From positions 1 through 64,000 of the forward strand of contig NZ_CP047409.1 of assembly GCF_013487865.1 (NCBI RefSeq): a DNA stretch of 64,000 bases, written 5' to 3'. The notes under the pieces were generated by a model. That model worked only from the letters and a program-made list of their open reading frames with translations. It made no database searches and was not told the origin of the DNA. This document shows, piece by piece, positions 28,203 to 37,560 of the stretch. The stretch's first letter is position 1, and every line of letters begins with the position of its first letter. A program made the translations under genes and the position numbers. Origin of the DNA: Lactobacillus johnsonii (GTDB taxonomy: Bacteria > Bacillota > Bacilli > Lactobacillales > Lactobacillaceae).

Positions 28203-30173
28203 TTATTTTGTATGCTTTCTATTATCACTCAGATTAAATAGGGTAAGTACTGAAGCTAAAGCTACGCTGATGATACCAAGAATTGAGTTGGAATGTTTCT
28301 CTCCAGTTTGTGGCAAAATTTCTTTCTTTTGATTAACTGAAACAGGAGTTTTTGGTTTAGGGTAAGTTGTTGGCTTTGGAGGATTGGATGGAGTAGGAGG
28401 ATTGGATGGAGTAGGAGGGTTAGATGGAGTAGGAGGGTTAGATGGAGTAGGAGGGTTAGATGGAGTAGGAGGGTTAGATGGAGTAGGAGGGTTGGATGGA
28501 GTAGGAGGATTAGATGGAGTAGGTATAGTACTTCCAGAGATACTACCTGTATTAAAGCCAGTATAGGTTTGAGTTTGAGTTTGAGTATTATTACCAATTC
28601 CTGCTGCAGTCATATTAGGCAAAATAATTTTGGAATAAGAAACTGCCGGACCACTCCCCCCGTCAAAAGGTGAAGTCTCTTTCATTTCTTGTGGTAGTAA
28701 TTGTGTATCAATTTGGAAGAAATAAGCACCTTTTCTTGAGTAATCTTGACCATCAACTAAGAATGGTCCATTTTGGTTAATCTCAATACCATTATTATTG
28801 AAAGTTTTGTTATCAGGATTTTGAGAAACTAAATTTCGTAAAAAGTTTTCAAAGTCGGTGTCTTCGTTTGCAAAAGTACCATTGCTGCCGTCATATTGCC
28901 CAACGATTTTTTGATAAATTTCTGAACTTATCTTAGTTCTGTTACCTGCTTGTGTAAGTAACTGAGGGTCAGTGATATGAAATACTTTAATGGACGAAGG
29001 TACAATTCTTTGATTATCGGTGAATTTAATAAATGCTTTAACATTGTCAAGTGGATCAAGGGTTGGTCCCACGCCTTTTCCAAAGTTCCAGTCAAACATA
29101 TATTGCATTAAACGAGCTTGATTTTCAGGCCCCTCTAATTCATTTGCATTAACATTCTCAGGTCCGGTATAGGTTACTGATACATTGTCGCCATAAGTTT
29201 CAATATAACGTCCATCTGAAACTTTCCCTGTTGAATTGGGGATAGCAGCGTTGTTAGGAATGTTATCGTTAGGATTCCAAGTAACCTTAGGACCAGAAAT
29301 AAATCCGTGCAATATTTCTTGCTCATTTACATTATCCTCGTATTTCTTAATAGTAGAAACAAATTCTTTTTGAACAGATGGGGTTTGAGGCAATTTAACA
29401 GTAACAGTATTCGTAACTTCAACAGAATTACTAGTAGAACTATTTGGTAAATTACCATTTACGCTAATTGAAATATTGGATGAATGTATTTGATAATTTT
29501 GCTCATTTCCGTGATAAGTAAATGTAAATATGGTAGCATCATCATTGTTTGAGGATGTAGTAGTCCAATTATCATTCAAAACAGGAAGACTGTCAGTTTT
29601 AACTTTTAAATTATGGTTACTGATGGAAATTGAAAAACTATCATTATCGTTAAAAACAGGAAGCGAGTCGCCACTTCCTGAAATGTTAACATTAACTTGA
29701 CCAGAATTTCCATCGGTGACTAATTCATTGGTACCAGTTGTGGATATGTCAACTGTATACTGATCAGTAGACGTTGATACAGCCTTACTTTCTAGTAAAG
29801 AACTTCTAGAAAATGGGGGGGTAGAACCACTGTTCGTATTTAAAGTCACAGTTCTACTTTCTACAGTGTTTCCATCTGTGGCAACGTTGGTAACTGAAGA
29901 TTCTTCATTAGCTTTTTGTGCAGCAACACCTGTGTTAATATCACTAGATTTGACTATAGTTAGAGTACTATTTGTCGGTTGAATATTGCTACTACTTTGT
30001 TGATTTTTTTCGAGTTGATTATTAGAAGCAGCTGCTTGCACTGAGTTATTAGTAACAAACAAAAAACTGGTTCCTAAAGCAACTGTAGATAAACCAATAG
30101 ATAGTTTTCTAAAACCGAATTTCTGCTTGCTATATAATTTGGCATTAAATAAATTATCATTCTTATGTTTCAT
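28203..30173 (-). CDS. YSIRK-signal, LPQTG-anchored surface protein
   Basis: This is a sortase-anchored cell-wall protein, probably an adhesin-like factor. The 656-residue product starts with a YSIRK-type signal (KFGFRKLSIGLSTVALGTSF, cleavage near AAAS at about 50). A Ser/Thr/Asn-rich region (50-330) and a globular region (about 330-530) follow. A PPTPSN repeat (eight copies) probably spans the wall, then KEILPQTGEK, a hydrophobic segment and tail NRKHTK. An SD (AAGGA) and ATG 30173 are in place. The ligand is unknown. Confidence 0.92.
   Translation of the reverse strand: MKHKNDNLFNAKLYSKQKFGFRKLSIGLSTVALGTSFLFVTNNSVQAAASNNQLEKNQQSSSNIQPTNSTLTIVKSSDINTGVAAQKANEESSVTNVATDGNTVESRTVTLNTNSGSTPPFSRSSLLESKAVSTSTDQYTVDISTTGTNELVTDGNSGQVNVNISGSGDSLPVFNDNDSFSISISNHNLKVKTDSLPVLNDNWTTTSSNNDDATIFTFTYHGNEQNYQIHSSNISISVNGNLPNSSTSNSVEVTNTVTVKLPQTPSVQKEFVSTIKKYEDNVNEQEILHGFISGPKVTWNPNDNIPNNAAIPNSTGKVSDGRYIETYGDNVSVTYTGPENVNANELEGPENQARLMQYMFDWNFGKGVGPTLDPLDNVKAFIKFTDNQRIVPSSIKVFHITDPQLLTQAGNRTKISSEIYQKIVGQYDGSNGTFANEDTDFENFLRNLVSQNPDNKTFNNNGIEINQNGPFLVDGQDYSRKGAYFFQIDTQLLPQEMKETSPFDGGSGPAVSYSKIILPNMTAAGIGNNTQTQTQTYTGFNTGSISGSTIPTPSNPPTPSNPPTPSNPPTPSNPPTPSNPPTPSNPPTPSNPPTPSNPPKPTTYPKPKTPVSVNQKKEILPQTGEKHSNSILGIISVALASVLTLFNLSDNRKHTK
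28381..28524. repeat. Eight 18-bp tandem repeats in the surface-protein gene
   Basis: The unit is GGATTGGATGGAGTAGGA-like on the + strand and codes for PTPSNP on the minus strand. Variation is at the third codon position only, so the copy number can change in frame by slippage. Confidence 0.92.
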
Positions 30174-30221
30174 ATTTAGACATTCCTTTTTAATTTAAAG
30201 AATTTTACATTTTTCGTTCAC

Positions 30222-30240
30222 TTGTAATGAGACATTACAA
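30222..30240. promoter_or_regulatory. Palindrome upstream of the surface-protein gene
   Basis: TTGTAATGAGACATTACAA is a perfect dyad with 8-bp arms, 49 bases upstream of the start, within the likely leader or promoter. It is a candidate operator. A promoter with TATAAT lies at about 30258-30263 on the minus strand. Confidence 0.5.
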
Positions 30241-30613
30241 AAATATCTACAAATCATATTATATAAGGTGCGAGGTATTAGGTATATCTTTTTAAAACAT
30301 TTAAATCCGGGAAATTAATTTAACACACAATTTGCCACAACAAAATAATTAGAGACGCTTGATATATTGTAATATTGAGAAGTTGCAGTTGAAACTTCTA
30401 TGCTTTTAGTCAGCACATGTTAAAAGTCCTAACTTAATAGTTAGGACTTTTTTTGTTGCATTTTTCACTTTATATAATAAGTAAAAAGTTTTAATACCAA
30501 TAAATTTATTTTATTCATGATTGCCATCTTTCATAGATATTGAACTCTATACCATTAAAATTGGTCTATACACATATAACTGAAAGCGCTATATTTGATG
30601 TGGAATAAGAAAT
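30241..30613. promoter_or_regulatory. Intergenic region: terminator, GntR-type operator, cre
   Basis: No gene is seen here. It holds a terminator hairpin AAAAGTCCTAACT/AGTTAGGACTTTT (30422-30451) with T tail. TATACCA...TGGTCTATA (30548-30570) resembles GntR/HutC operators. A cre-like TGAAAGCGCTATAT (30581-30594) lies before the PTS gene. A small hairpin AGAAGTT/AACTTCT lies at about 30381-30402. Confidence 0.5.
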
Positions 30614-30628
30614 TTGGGAGGAGATATT

Positions 30629-31867
30629 ATGAATAAGTTTATGCATTGGCTTCAAACTAAACTAATGCCACCAATGGCAAAAGTAGGGAATAATAAATAC
30701 TTGGTTGCTATTCGAGATGGTCTAGTTGTGACACTACCTGCAGTAATTGGTGGATCAATTTTCTTAATTATTGGTAATCTGCCTATACCGGCATGGACGA
30801 ATTTTATCAAGCCATATAGTTGGATGTTGAATCAAGCTGTTAGTGGATCATTTAGAATCATATCGTTGCGAGCAGTAATCGGAATTTCATATCAACTTGC
30901 TAGAAAAGTTGATGTAGACGCAATTTAAAGTGTAGGATTATCAGTCATGACATTTATCATTTGCTCTTTTAATGATAAACATGTATTGAATTATGATAAT
31001 TTAGGGTCAAATGGGATCTTTACTTCTATTTTGACAGCATTTGTAGCAACATTAATTTTTGCCTTTTTTGTTAAGAAGAAGATTATTATCAAGCTTCCAG
31101 AAGGAGTACCAACGGCAGTATCAAATTCCTTTGTAGCGTTATTACCTGGTATGACTGTATTAGGTCTGTTTTGGCTTGTTAGAGTAGTTTTGATAGATAT
31201 TAATCAGGTTATTCAAACGATTTTCCATCCATTAGTATTTGCTCTAAATTCATTGCCAGGAATTTTAGTATACACATTTATGGTCAGTTTGCTCTGGGTA
31301 TGTGGTATTCATGGAGATATGACTCTAGAAGGAATTTCAGATCCGATATTTTTACAATTCTTAACAGCAAATGCCACAGCTTATGCGCATCATCAGCCAC
31401 TACCGTACATAACAGCTTCTGGATTTTCTAGTTTATTAGTTAATGTTGGTGGTACTGGTGCAACTTTAACGTTAGTTGTTCTAATGCTATTTTCTAAAAG
31501 TAAGGCTTATCGTGATTTAGGTAGAGTAGCATTTCCGAGTGCACTTTTTGAAATTAATGAACCTGTTATTTTCGGATTTCCAATTGTGATGAATCCGATG
31601 ATTATGATTCCATTTATCCTTGTTCCGTTAGTATTAGCTACTTTGAGCTATATTTTAATTGCGATCCATTGGATTACCGCACCGGTTGTGATGGTTCCAT
31701 GGACGATGCCACCAATTATTGGTCCAATGATGGCATGTGGCTGGGATTGGCGTGCAGGCGTTTGGTCAGCTATTGAATGTATTATTGCAACATGTATGTG
31801 CTATCCATTCTTTAAGGCATGCGAAAGACAAATGTTAGAAAAGGTAAAAGCAGATGAAGTTAAATAA
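30629..31867 (+). pseudogene. PTS EIIC, cellobiose/lactose type, with in-frame stop
   Basis: The ATG at 30629 has SD GGGAGGAG. The first part (MNKFMHWLQTKLMPPMAKVG to ARKVDVDAI) ends at TAA 30926-30928. The same frame then continues SVGLSVMTFIICSFND through the rest of an EIIC, including HGDMTLEG, GGTGATLTL and NEPVIFGFPIVMNP. Changing one base of TAA (for example to CAA) would restore a protein of about 413 residues. It ends 14 bases inside the next frame. Sugar specificity is uncertain. Confidence 0.85.
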
Positions 31868-32928
31868 AGATAAAGAAACTTTAGATCAAGTAGCACCATT
31901 AGTTGAGTATGCTTTTTTTAAAAATAATGATATACGTAAGGATTCCAATTTTTTAACCATAGTATGGATTTTGGTGAATATAAGGATAACCATCTTGCTA
32001 GCTATATTATGGTAAATGAATTTAAGAGTAGAATTTTTGCTAAAACAGTTAAAATGGGTGGAGTTGGCTATGTTGCTTCTTATCCCGAAAATCGTGGTCA
32101 GGGTGATATTAATCGCTTGATGAAAGAAATTATTTTAGAATTACACGATCAAAATTATGCAATTTCTAATCTGGTCCCATTTTCAGAGACTTTTTATCGT
32201 CGTTATGGCTATGAAAATGCTATTTATGAAAAAATGTATCAAATTGAGCCTGCCTATTTACGTTTCTTTAAACCTATCAAAGAGGGAAAAGTGATTCGTG
32301 GCAAATGGCAGGATTTAATCTTAAGAGATGCTGTTATTAAGTTATATCAGGATAAATTAGATCAAAATGATCAAAGAAATACGGTTAATCGCGAAAATTG
32401 GTGGTGGAATAGGTTAGATACTTACTATCCTGGTAGGTCAATTTGTGTTTACTTTGATAAAAATAAACAACCACAGGGATATATGTTTTACCGAATTGTT
32501 GAGCGCAATTTCCGAGCAGAAGAAATGTACTACCAAGCTCCGCAAGCAGCTAAAGATCTACTTAGTATTATTGCAAGCCACAGCTCAAGCGACTTGAAGT
32601 ACTATGTAAAAATGCCTGAAGATAGTTTGTTAGGAGAATTTTTCCCTGAACAAGAAGGAATTACTGTAAAGACAATCCCTTATATGATGACTAGAATAAT
32701 TGATGTTAAACAGGTATTAGAAGGGTTGCCTTTAGTTAACAATAAGAAACTAAGGTAAGAAAAGTAGAAATATCACCAGACTATACTGCTTCTCTAACTA
32801 ACTGGACAAAAGTGCTTTTAGGTCATTTAACTTTAAAGCAGGCAGTTCAATTAGGTTTTGTTAAAGAAAATCACCCAGTTGATAATGACTTTGTTAAAGG
32901 CGAAGTCTCATTTTATGATTACTTTTAA
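31854..32928 (+). pseudogene. Eis-like GNAT acetyltransferase, broken
   Basis: The start MKLNKDKETLDQVAPLVEYA overlaps the PTS gene end. One base is missing near 31957 (an extra A would give NFLNHSMDFGEYKDN). The main frame (KMGGVGYVASYPENRGQGDI, FYRRYGYE) then runs to TAA at 32758. The C-terminus appears in another frame (EISPDYTASLTNW, GEVSFYDYF) to 32928. Compared with Eis proteins about 40-50 residues are absent at this second junction, so this is a real deletion and not only a sequencing slip. Confidence 0.78.
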
Positions 32929-32930
32929 TT

Positions 32931-32974
32931 AAAAATAGTTTTTCTGTTGTTCTAGAACGGAAAAACTATTTTTT
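32931..32974. terminator. Bidirectional terminator
   Basis: AAAAATAGTTTTTC pairs with GAAAAACTATTTTTT-like sequence; it serves both converging genes. Confidence 0.7.
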
Positions 32975-33823
32975 GTTATAGCCAGCAATATCCCAGTCTG
33001 TAAATTTGTAGTTTAATTTTTTATGATAGGCTTTTTCATAAGCTTGTTTCTTTTGTTGGTAGTCAATTTCTTGCATTTTTTGTGCATTTTCGCTGGTTGA
33101 GAGCTTAGGATTAGGATAGATAGTTGGTAAGACATGAAGAATCCAGTGAGTTTTATTAAATTCAGGATGCAATATCTCTCGCTTTTTTGTGTCTTTAATT
33201 TCAACAAAACAAGAAATAATAGGAACATTCATTTTAGCTGCATAATAATAGGCACCTTTTTGCAAGGGTCGAGGTTTGCGATAATTTTGCCATAATTCTT
33301 GCTCTGGATAAATTACAATCCAATTATTTCTAATCAGAATTCGCTCTAAGTGTCTTGGAAAATCCCGTCCTAAATACTCTATGCTAGCAGTAACGGGAAT
33401 GCTGTCGATGTTTCTCATTAGGAATCCAATCCAGCTAGGAAGTTTGAGGTTAGTATCTTCAATAACAAAGTACAGTCTCTTATGGTATTTCATTGCTAGA
33501 CGTTTGAGTGGTAAGCAATCGAACTGATTGTAATGGTTACAAGTAACAATAGCTGAAGAAAGATTCTTGAGCGAAGTAGAGTTATCAATTTTGGTATTGA
33601 AAGTTAATATGGGAGTTCCAACATTGAGAATTCCCCGGGCAATTAAATTAATTATTCTAGAAAATAATTTATCATGATTAGCCCAAAAGTTTTTGACTAA
33701 GTTCAAGCGTTCTTTTTTACCTAAAATTGGATCATTTGGCTCAACTTTTGCATTAAAATTTTTCTCTTTGACGCTTTTTTTGATATTTAAAATAACTTGT
33801 CGCCGATTTTTTCCAATAATCAT
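32966..33823 (-). CDS. PlsC-like lysophospholipid/1-acylglycerol-3-phosphate acyltransferase
   Basis: This protein probably transfers an acyl chain in phospholipid synthesis. The 285-residue product shows the family's catalytic NHYNQFD (NHxxxxD) near residue 112 and the later motif IYPEQELW, which replaces FPEGTRS. A hydrophobic stretch (LPSWIGFLMRN) fits membrane association. It starts MIIGKNRRQV at 33823. It is convergent with the broken acetyltransferase gene. The exact acceptor is not known. Confidence 0.82.
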   Translation of the reverse strand: MIIGKNRRQVILNIKKSVKEKNFNAKVEPNDPILGKKERLNLVKNFWANHDKLFSRIINLIARGILNVGTPILTFNTKIDNSTSLKNLSSAIVTCNHYNQFDCLPLKRLAMKYHKRLYFVIEDTNLKLPSWIGFLMRNIDSIPVTASIEYLGRDFPRHLERILIRNNWIVIYPEQELWQNYRKPRPLQKGAYYYAAKMNVPIISCFVEIKDTKKREILHPEFNKTHWILHVLPTIYPNPKLSTSENAQKMQEIDYQQKKQAYEKAYHKKLNYKFTDWDIAGYNKK

Positions 33824-33961
33824 CTATACTCTCCAAGATTTTATGTGATAGTTATAAGTTCTATTTTATTTATTTTGCTTTTTAAAACCAAATATTATCC
33901 CACTCATTGTTTTTCATGCTAAGCTAAGGTAACAGATAAAACACAGAGAGGAGAAATTATA

Positions 33962-34609
33962 ATGAAAGTAGGTATTATTGGTGCTTCAGGTATGGCAGGA
34001 AGTGCAATTTATAAATTAGCTAGTCAAAATAAAGATTTAGAAGTAACTGGCATTGTTAGAGACGAAGATAAAGCTAAGAGAGTCTTAGGTAAGGATGCTA
34101 AGCTTTTAATTGGCGACGTACTAACAATGGATGACAGTTTACTTCAAGAATTTAATGTGATTGTTGATGCTTTTGGAACTATTCCAGAAAAGGCAAGAGA
34201 CCAGGTAAAACTTGCTACTAAATTATGCGATTTAGCTAAGAATAAAGATATTAGAGTGATCTTTATTTTAGGAGCTGGTAGTCTTAGAACTGGAATTGAT
34301 AACCACCTAGTTGTTGAAGATATTAAGAAATTAACTGGTTCTGAAAACTGGATTAATACGTCAAAAGAACAGTTGAATGAATTGAATTACTTAAAGCAAG
34401 TTGAAAATGTAGATTGGCTTGGAATTTCACCAGCCTTAACCTTTGAAGCAGGTCCAGAAGCAGCTGGTTACATGTTAGGTAATGATACGCTGCTCTCCAA
34501 CGATAATAATGAATCTAAAGTAACTTCAGGCACGATGGCACGCTTAGTTGTAAATGAAATTGTTCACCCAGAACACCATAAGGAAAGAATTACTTTAGTT
34601 GATGAATAA
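33962..34609 (+). CDS. NAD(P)-binding Rossmann (NmrA/SDR-like) protein
   Basis: The 215-residue protein opens with the dinucleotide-binding VGIIGASGMAGSAIYKLA, then GDVL and VDAFGT, as in NAD(P)H-binding NmrA-like proteins. The substrate is unknown and a regulatory redox-sensing role is possible. A strong SD (GAGAGGAG) precedes the ATG. A terminator follows at 34607-34652. Confidence 0.82.
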   Translation: MKVGIIGASGMAGSAIYKLASQNKDLEVTGIVRDEDKAKRVLGKDAKLLIGDVLTMDDSLLQEFNVIVDAFGTIPEKARDQVKLATKLCDLAKNKDIRVIFILGAGSLRTGIDNHLVVEDIKKLTGSENWINTSKEQLNELNYLKQVENVDWLGISPALTFEAGPEAAGYMLGNDTLLSNDNNESKVTSGTMARLVVNEIVHPEHHKERITLVDE

Positions 34610-34652
34610 AAAATAACCGCTACAATGCTCAGGCGCTATAGCGGTTATTTTT
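34607..34652 (+). terminator. Terminator after the NmrA-like gene
   Basis: AATAACCGCTA pairs with TAGCGGTTATT, flanked by A and T runs; it can serve both directions. Confidence 0.8.
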
Positions 34653-34661
34653 ATGTAATAT

Positions 34662-35351
34662 TTAATTATTAGCAACTAATGAACGATAAAAGTTGGCTTT
34701 GGTTTGACGGTAGTAAGGAGTAATCCAAATAAATCCAATACCGCAAGTAATTAAACCAAGTAAGCCCCAACCGATGAAACTTAAGTCTAGGACAAACAAG
34801 TCCATCTTGTGTCCATCCATTAACTTACGACTTTCGGTAATAGCTTCAGTTGCTCCAATATCAGTTTGGCCAGCTGAAAACTTATCTTTCAAAATATATG
34901 GCGTCATTGCGTAGGAGTAACCTTTAATGAAGCCAGGAATAATGAATAAAATGGTCCATAAGCTAACAAATAAATTAGTCATAAATAGAGTGGATAAACT
35001 ATTTTTAAAGCGACCATTGCTATAAGCGCTAAAAATACCAGAATACCAAGTCTCCATCTTGCCTGTTTCAACGAAATCTAGGATTGTGTAGGCAACTCCC
35101 CATAAGATCAACCCTGTAATCAAGCCGACAATAAATTCTGAAAGGTTATAGGCTGGCTTATATCCTTGAAGTAAGTTGTCTTTATTAAAACGTAGAACAG
35201 TATAAGTAAAATCTTTTCCAGTCCAGATCCAGCGGTTGAGATCCATAATAACGGCGTTAACTAACCAAGCAAAGATAGTTAGGCAAATAGCCCAGCCCCA
35301 GTTGCCGCGTAGTTGATCCTTAGCAGCTTGTTTCATTTGTGCACGTGTCAT
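34662..35351 (-). CDS. DUF975 integral membrane protein
   Basis: The 229-residue protein begins MTRAQMKQAAKDQLRGNWGW, the DUF975 family start, and has about five hydrophobic segments. KDKFSAGQTDIGATEAITES then RKLMDGHKMDLFVLDLSFIGW is the other conserved block. The function is unknown. An SD (AGAGGAAG) precedes the ATG. Confidence 0.88.
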   Translation of the reverse strand: MTRAQMKQAAKDQLRGNWGWAICLTIFAWLVNAVIMDLNRWIWTGKDFTYTVLRFNKDNLLQGYKPAYNLSEFIVGLITGLILWGVAYTILDFVETGKMETWYSGIFSAYSNGRFKNSLSTLFMTNLFVSLWTILFIIPGFIKGYSYAMTPYILKDKFSAGQTDIGATEAITESRKLMDGHKMDLFVLDLSFIGWGLLGLITCGIGFIWITPYYRQTKANFYRSLVANN

Positions 35352-35491
35352 AGTATTACTTCCTCTAACAATATATTAACTTTTATTCAATTATAATCTT
35401 ACCACTAATCTTTAAGTAATTTGAAAAACTAAATTCTGCTATCTTCTGCTATAATCAAAATTACTAACTTAAATAGAAGAAGGGGTGCTAC

Positions 35492-36199
35492 TTGAAATAT
35501 AAACAATTAATTTTTGACGTTGATGATACTTTGATCGACTTTGCGGCTACGGAAGATTCATCTTTGCATGCATTATTTAAATCGCACAAGTTGCCTCTTT
35601 CTTCTGATTTGCAGAAACAATATCATACTTATAATCAAGGACTTTGGCGCAGGCTTGAACTAGGTGAGATTACGTATGATGAGTTAAGTGAGATGACGTT
35701 TCATGATTTCATTAAGGAGCATTTTGATCTAGATATAGATGGAAACGAATGGATGAATGAATACCGTTCCTACTTTGGCGAAGCACACCAGTTATTACCT
35801 GGTGTGGAAGACACGCTTAAGTTTGTCAAGAAGCAGGGATACAAGTTAACTGTATTAAGTAACGGTGAAAAGTTTATGCAGCGCCACCGCTTAGAGTTAG
35901 CAGGAATTAAGGATTATTTTGATTTGATTGTAACGTCTGAAGAAGCTCATTATTCTAAGCCAAATCCACATGCTTTTGATTATTTCTTTAGTAGAACTGA
36001 GATTGGGCCTAATGAAACATTGTTCTTTGGGGATGGTTTACAGTCAGATATTCTAGGCGCTGAAAAATACGGCTTTGATAGTATTTGGTATAACCATCGT
36101 CACAGAAAAGATACTATTGGACTTCATCCCTTGTTTGAAGTGGAAACATATCCTGAATTTGTAAAAATAATGCAAAATGATTTTCAAAAAGCATATTAA
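35492..36199 (+). CDS. HAD hydrolase, YjjG/YfnB-like nucleotidase
   Basis: This HAD-superfamily phosphatase is most like YjjG-type noncanonical pyrimidine nucleotidases. Motif I is FDVDDTLIDF at residue 8. Motif II is LTVLSNG and motif III/IV is SKPNPHAFDYFF then FFGDGLQSDILGA. It has 235 residues and an alpha-helical cap between motifs I and II. TTG 35492 is the start, with an SD (AGAAGGGG) 8 bases before it. Confidence 0.85.
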   Translation: MKYKQLIFDVDDTLIDFAATEDSSLHALFKSHKLPLSSDLQKQYHTYNQGLWRRLELGEITYDELSEMTFHDFIKEHFDLDIDGNEWMNEYRSYFGEAHQLLPGVEDTLKFVKKQGYKLTVLSNGEKFMQRHRLELAGIKDYFDLIVTSEEAHYSKPNPHAFDYFFSRTEIGPNETLFFGDGLQSDILGAEKYGFDSIWYNHRHRKDTIGLHPLFEVETYPEFVKIMQNDFQKAY

Positions 36200-36225
36200 A
36201 AGGAGTGCCTGGAGCACTCCTTTTG
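36198..36225 (+). terminator. Terminator after the HAD gene
   Basis: AAAAGGAGTGC pairs with GCACTCCTTTT. Confidence 0.85.
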
Positions 36226-36234
36226 TGTTATATA

Positions 36235-37074
36235 CTATTCCTTTTCAAAACCAACCATTAAACCGCCATCTTCGGCATAGAAACTGCAGAGGGCACCGCA
36301 TTCGCCGATAGTTACTTTAGCATCTGGGAAGTTATCTAAGATAATTTCTTTCATGCTTAGGGCAGAACCTTCATTTTGAACATGATCGATTTGAACGCGG
36401 CCACCGTTATAGCCTGACTTGACCATTTCGTCTAAGAGCTTTCTTCTAGCTTTCTTAGCGCCTCGTGCCTTACCCAAAAGTTCAAATTCACCTTTATTGT
36501 TGGCAGTTCCGATAACGAAAAGCTTTAACAAACCAGCGATTTTTGCGACTGCTGGTGGGATACGGCCATTATTTCCTAAGTTAGTTAAGTCTTGCAAGGC
36601 AAACATTAAGTCAAGATGGTGTTGATACTCTTCAGTAGCCTTAACAATTTCTTCAAAAGACTTATCAGCATTTGCTAGGCTAGCGATTTTTTCAGCTAGT
36701 AATCTTAATTGAGGACCAGCTGAGCGAGAATCAAAAACCAAGATCTTAGCTTTTGGATTCTTTTCGTGATATATTTTTGCGGCTTGAGTAGCTGAATTAT
36801 AACTACCAGAAAGTGCGCTAGTTAAAGTAATAACAAAAATTTCATCGCTGCCCTCAAAGGCTTTTAGCCAGTCATTTACGTTAGGGCAAGCAGATGTAGA
36901 TTTATTTTTCGTATGCTTTAGCGTATGAAGAAACTTGTCTAAATCAATATCAGGCGTATCCATCCAAAGTTTGCCATCAACGTGAAGTGATAAAGGAACG
37001 GTAACGTGATCAATTCCGTTAATTTGATTAGCTGTGATATTCGCAGTTGAATCTGTGATAATTTTTATTGGCAT
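36235..37074 (-). CDS. DegV-family fatty-acid-binding protein
   Basis: DegV proteins bind fatty acids, in Gram-positives as FakB-type partners of fatty acid kinase. The 279-residue protein starts MPIKIITDSTANITANQING and has the DegV block TSACPNVNDWLKAFEGSDEI with VITLTSALSGSYNSA. DSRSAGPQLRLLAEKIA and GGRVQIDHV follow. It is monocistronic with the terminator shared on the right side of the HAD gene. Ligand preference cannot be read. Confidence 0.9.
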   Translation of the reverse strand: MPIKIITDSTANITANQINGIDHVTVPLSLHVDGKLWMDTPDIDLDKFLHTLKHTKNKSTSACPNVNDWLKAFEGSDEIFVITLTSALSGSYNSATQAAKIYHEKNPKAKILVFDSRSAGPQLRLLAEKIASLANADKSFEEIVKATEEYQHHLDLMFALQDLTNLGNNGRIPPAVAKIAGLLKLFVIGTANNKGEFELLGKARGAKKARRKLLDEMVKSGYNGGRVQIDHVQNEGSALSMKEIILDNFPDAKVTIGECGALCSFYAEDGGLMVGFEKE

Positions 37075-37157
37075 ATAGATTACCTCGAATTAAATATATT
37101 AATCTGTTTTCTTTCAGTCTAGAGAAGATAGATAGTAAAGTCAAAGAAAAAGCTAGC

Positions 37158-37183
37158 AAAAAAGACAGCGCTAAGGCTGTCTT
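37158..37183 (-). terminator. Terminator of the small membrane protein gene
   Basis: GACAGC/GCTGTC arms are followed on the minus strand by T6. Confidence 0.7.
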
Positions 37184-37185
37184 GA

Positions 37186-37371
37186 TTAACGTGAAAAAAC
37201 TAGTCCAAGGAGACCGCCAATTGCGATTAATGCTAAAAGCGGTAGTACTAGATAAGAAACGAAGGCAAATAGCAAGCCAACGATGATTAAGAAACCAACA
37301 ATTTTTAGCATGCCAATTCCTAGTTTCCAGAACAGCCAAATAATTAATAAGGCTAATAAAAGTGAAAACAT
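37186..37371 (-). CDS. Small hydrophobic membrane protein, unknown
   Basis: The 61-residue protein is almost wholly hydrophobic (MFSLLLALLIIWLFWKLGIG and FVSYLVLPLLALIAIGGLLG), with two membrane segments and a short basic end. It has an SD (AAGAAGG) before the ATG and its own terminator, which supports a real gene. No family is recognised. Confidence 0.65.
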   Translation of the reverse strand: MFSLLLALLIIWLFWKLGIGMLKIVGFLIIVGLLFAFVSYLVLPLLALIAIGGLLGLVFSR

Positions 37372-37474
37372 ATTTCGAACCTTCTTATAAAAATCAATTA
37401 TATTTTAATATTAATCATAGTACGAATTAAGGAAAAAATGTAGATAAGTTTTTATTAAGAATATTTAGGATAAT

Positions 37475-37556
37475 TTTCGTTAACGAAAGTTGTGTTCAAA
37501 TACGATAAACTAAGAACATTTTAACCTCTTTATCTAAAAATGATGATAGAGGTGAA
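37475..37556 (+). promoter_or_regulatory. Palindrome and possible SD-hiding hairpin before the ABC transporter
   Basis: TTTCGTTAACGAAA (37475-37488) is a perfect 14-bp palindrome. Downstream, ACCTCT (about 37524-37529) can pair with AGAGGT (about 37548-37553), which is the SD of the ABC gene at 37561. An operator plus translational control is possible, not shown. Confidence 0.45.
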
Positions 37557-37560
37557 GAAA

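Noticed and set aside
28381-28524. Short regular repeats that might look like a CRISPR array
   Set aside because: Units are directly adjacent 18-bp codon-level repeats inside a surface-protein gene, with no spacers.
37028-37339. A 103-codon minus-strand frame overlapping degV and the small membrane gene
   Set aside because: It overlaps a better-supported gene with SD and terminator, and shows no family.
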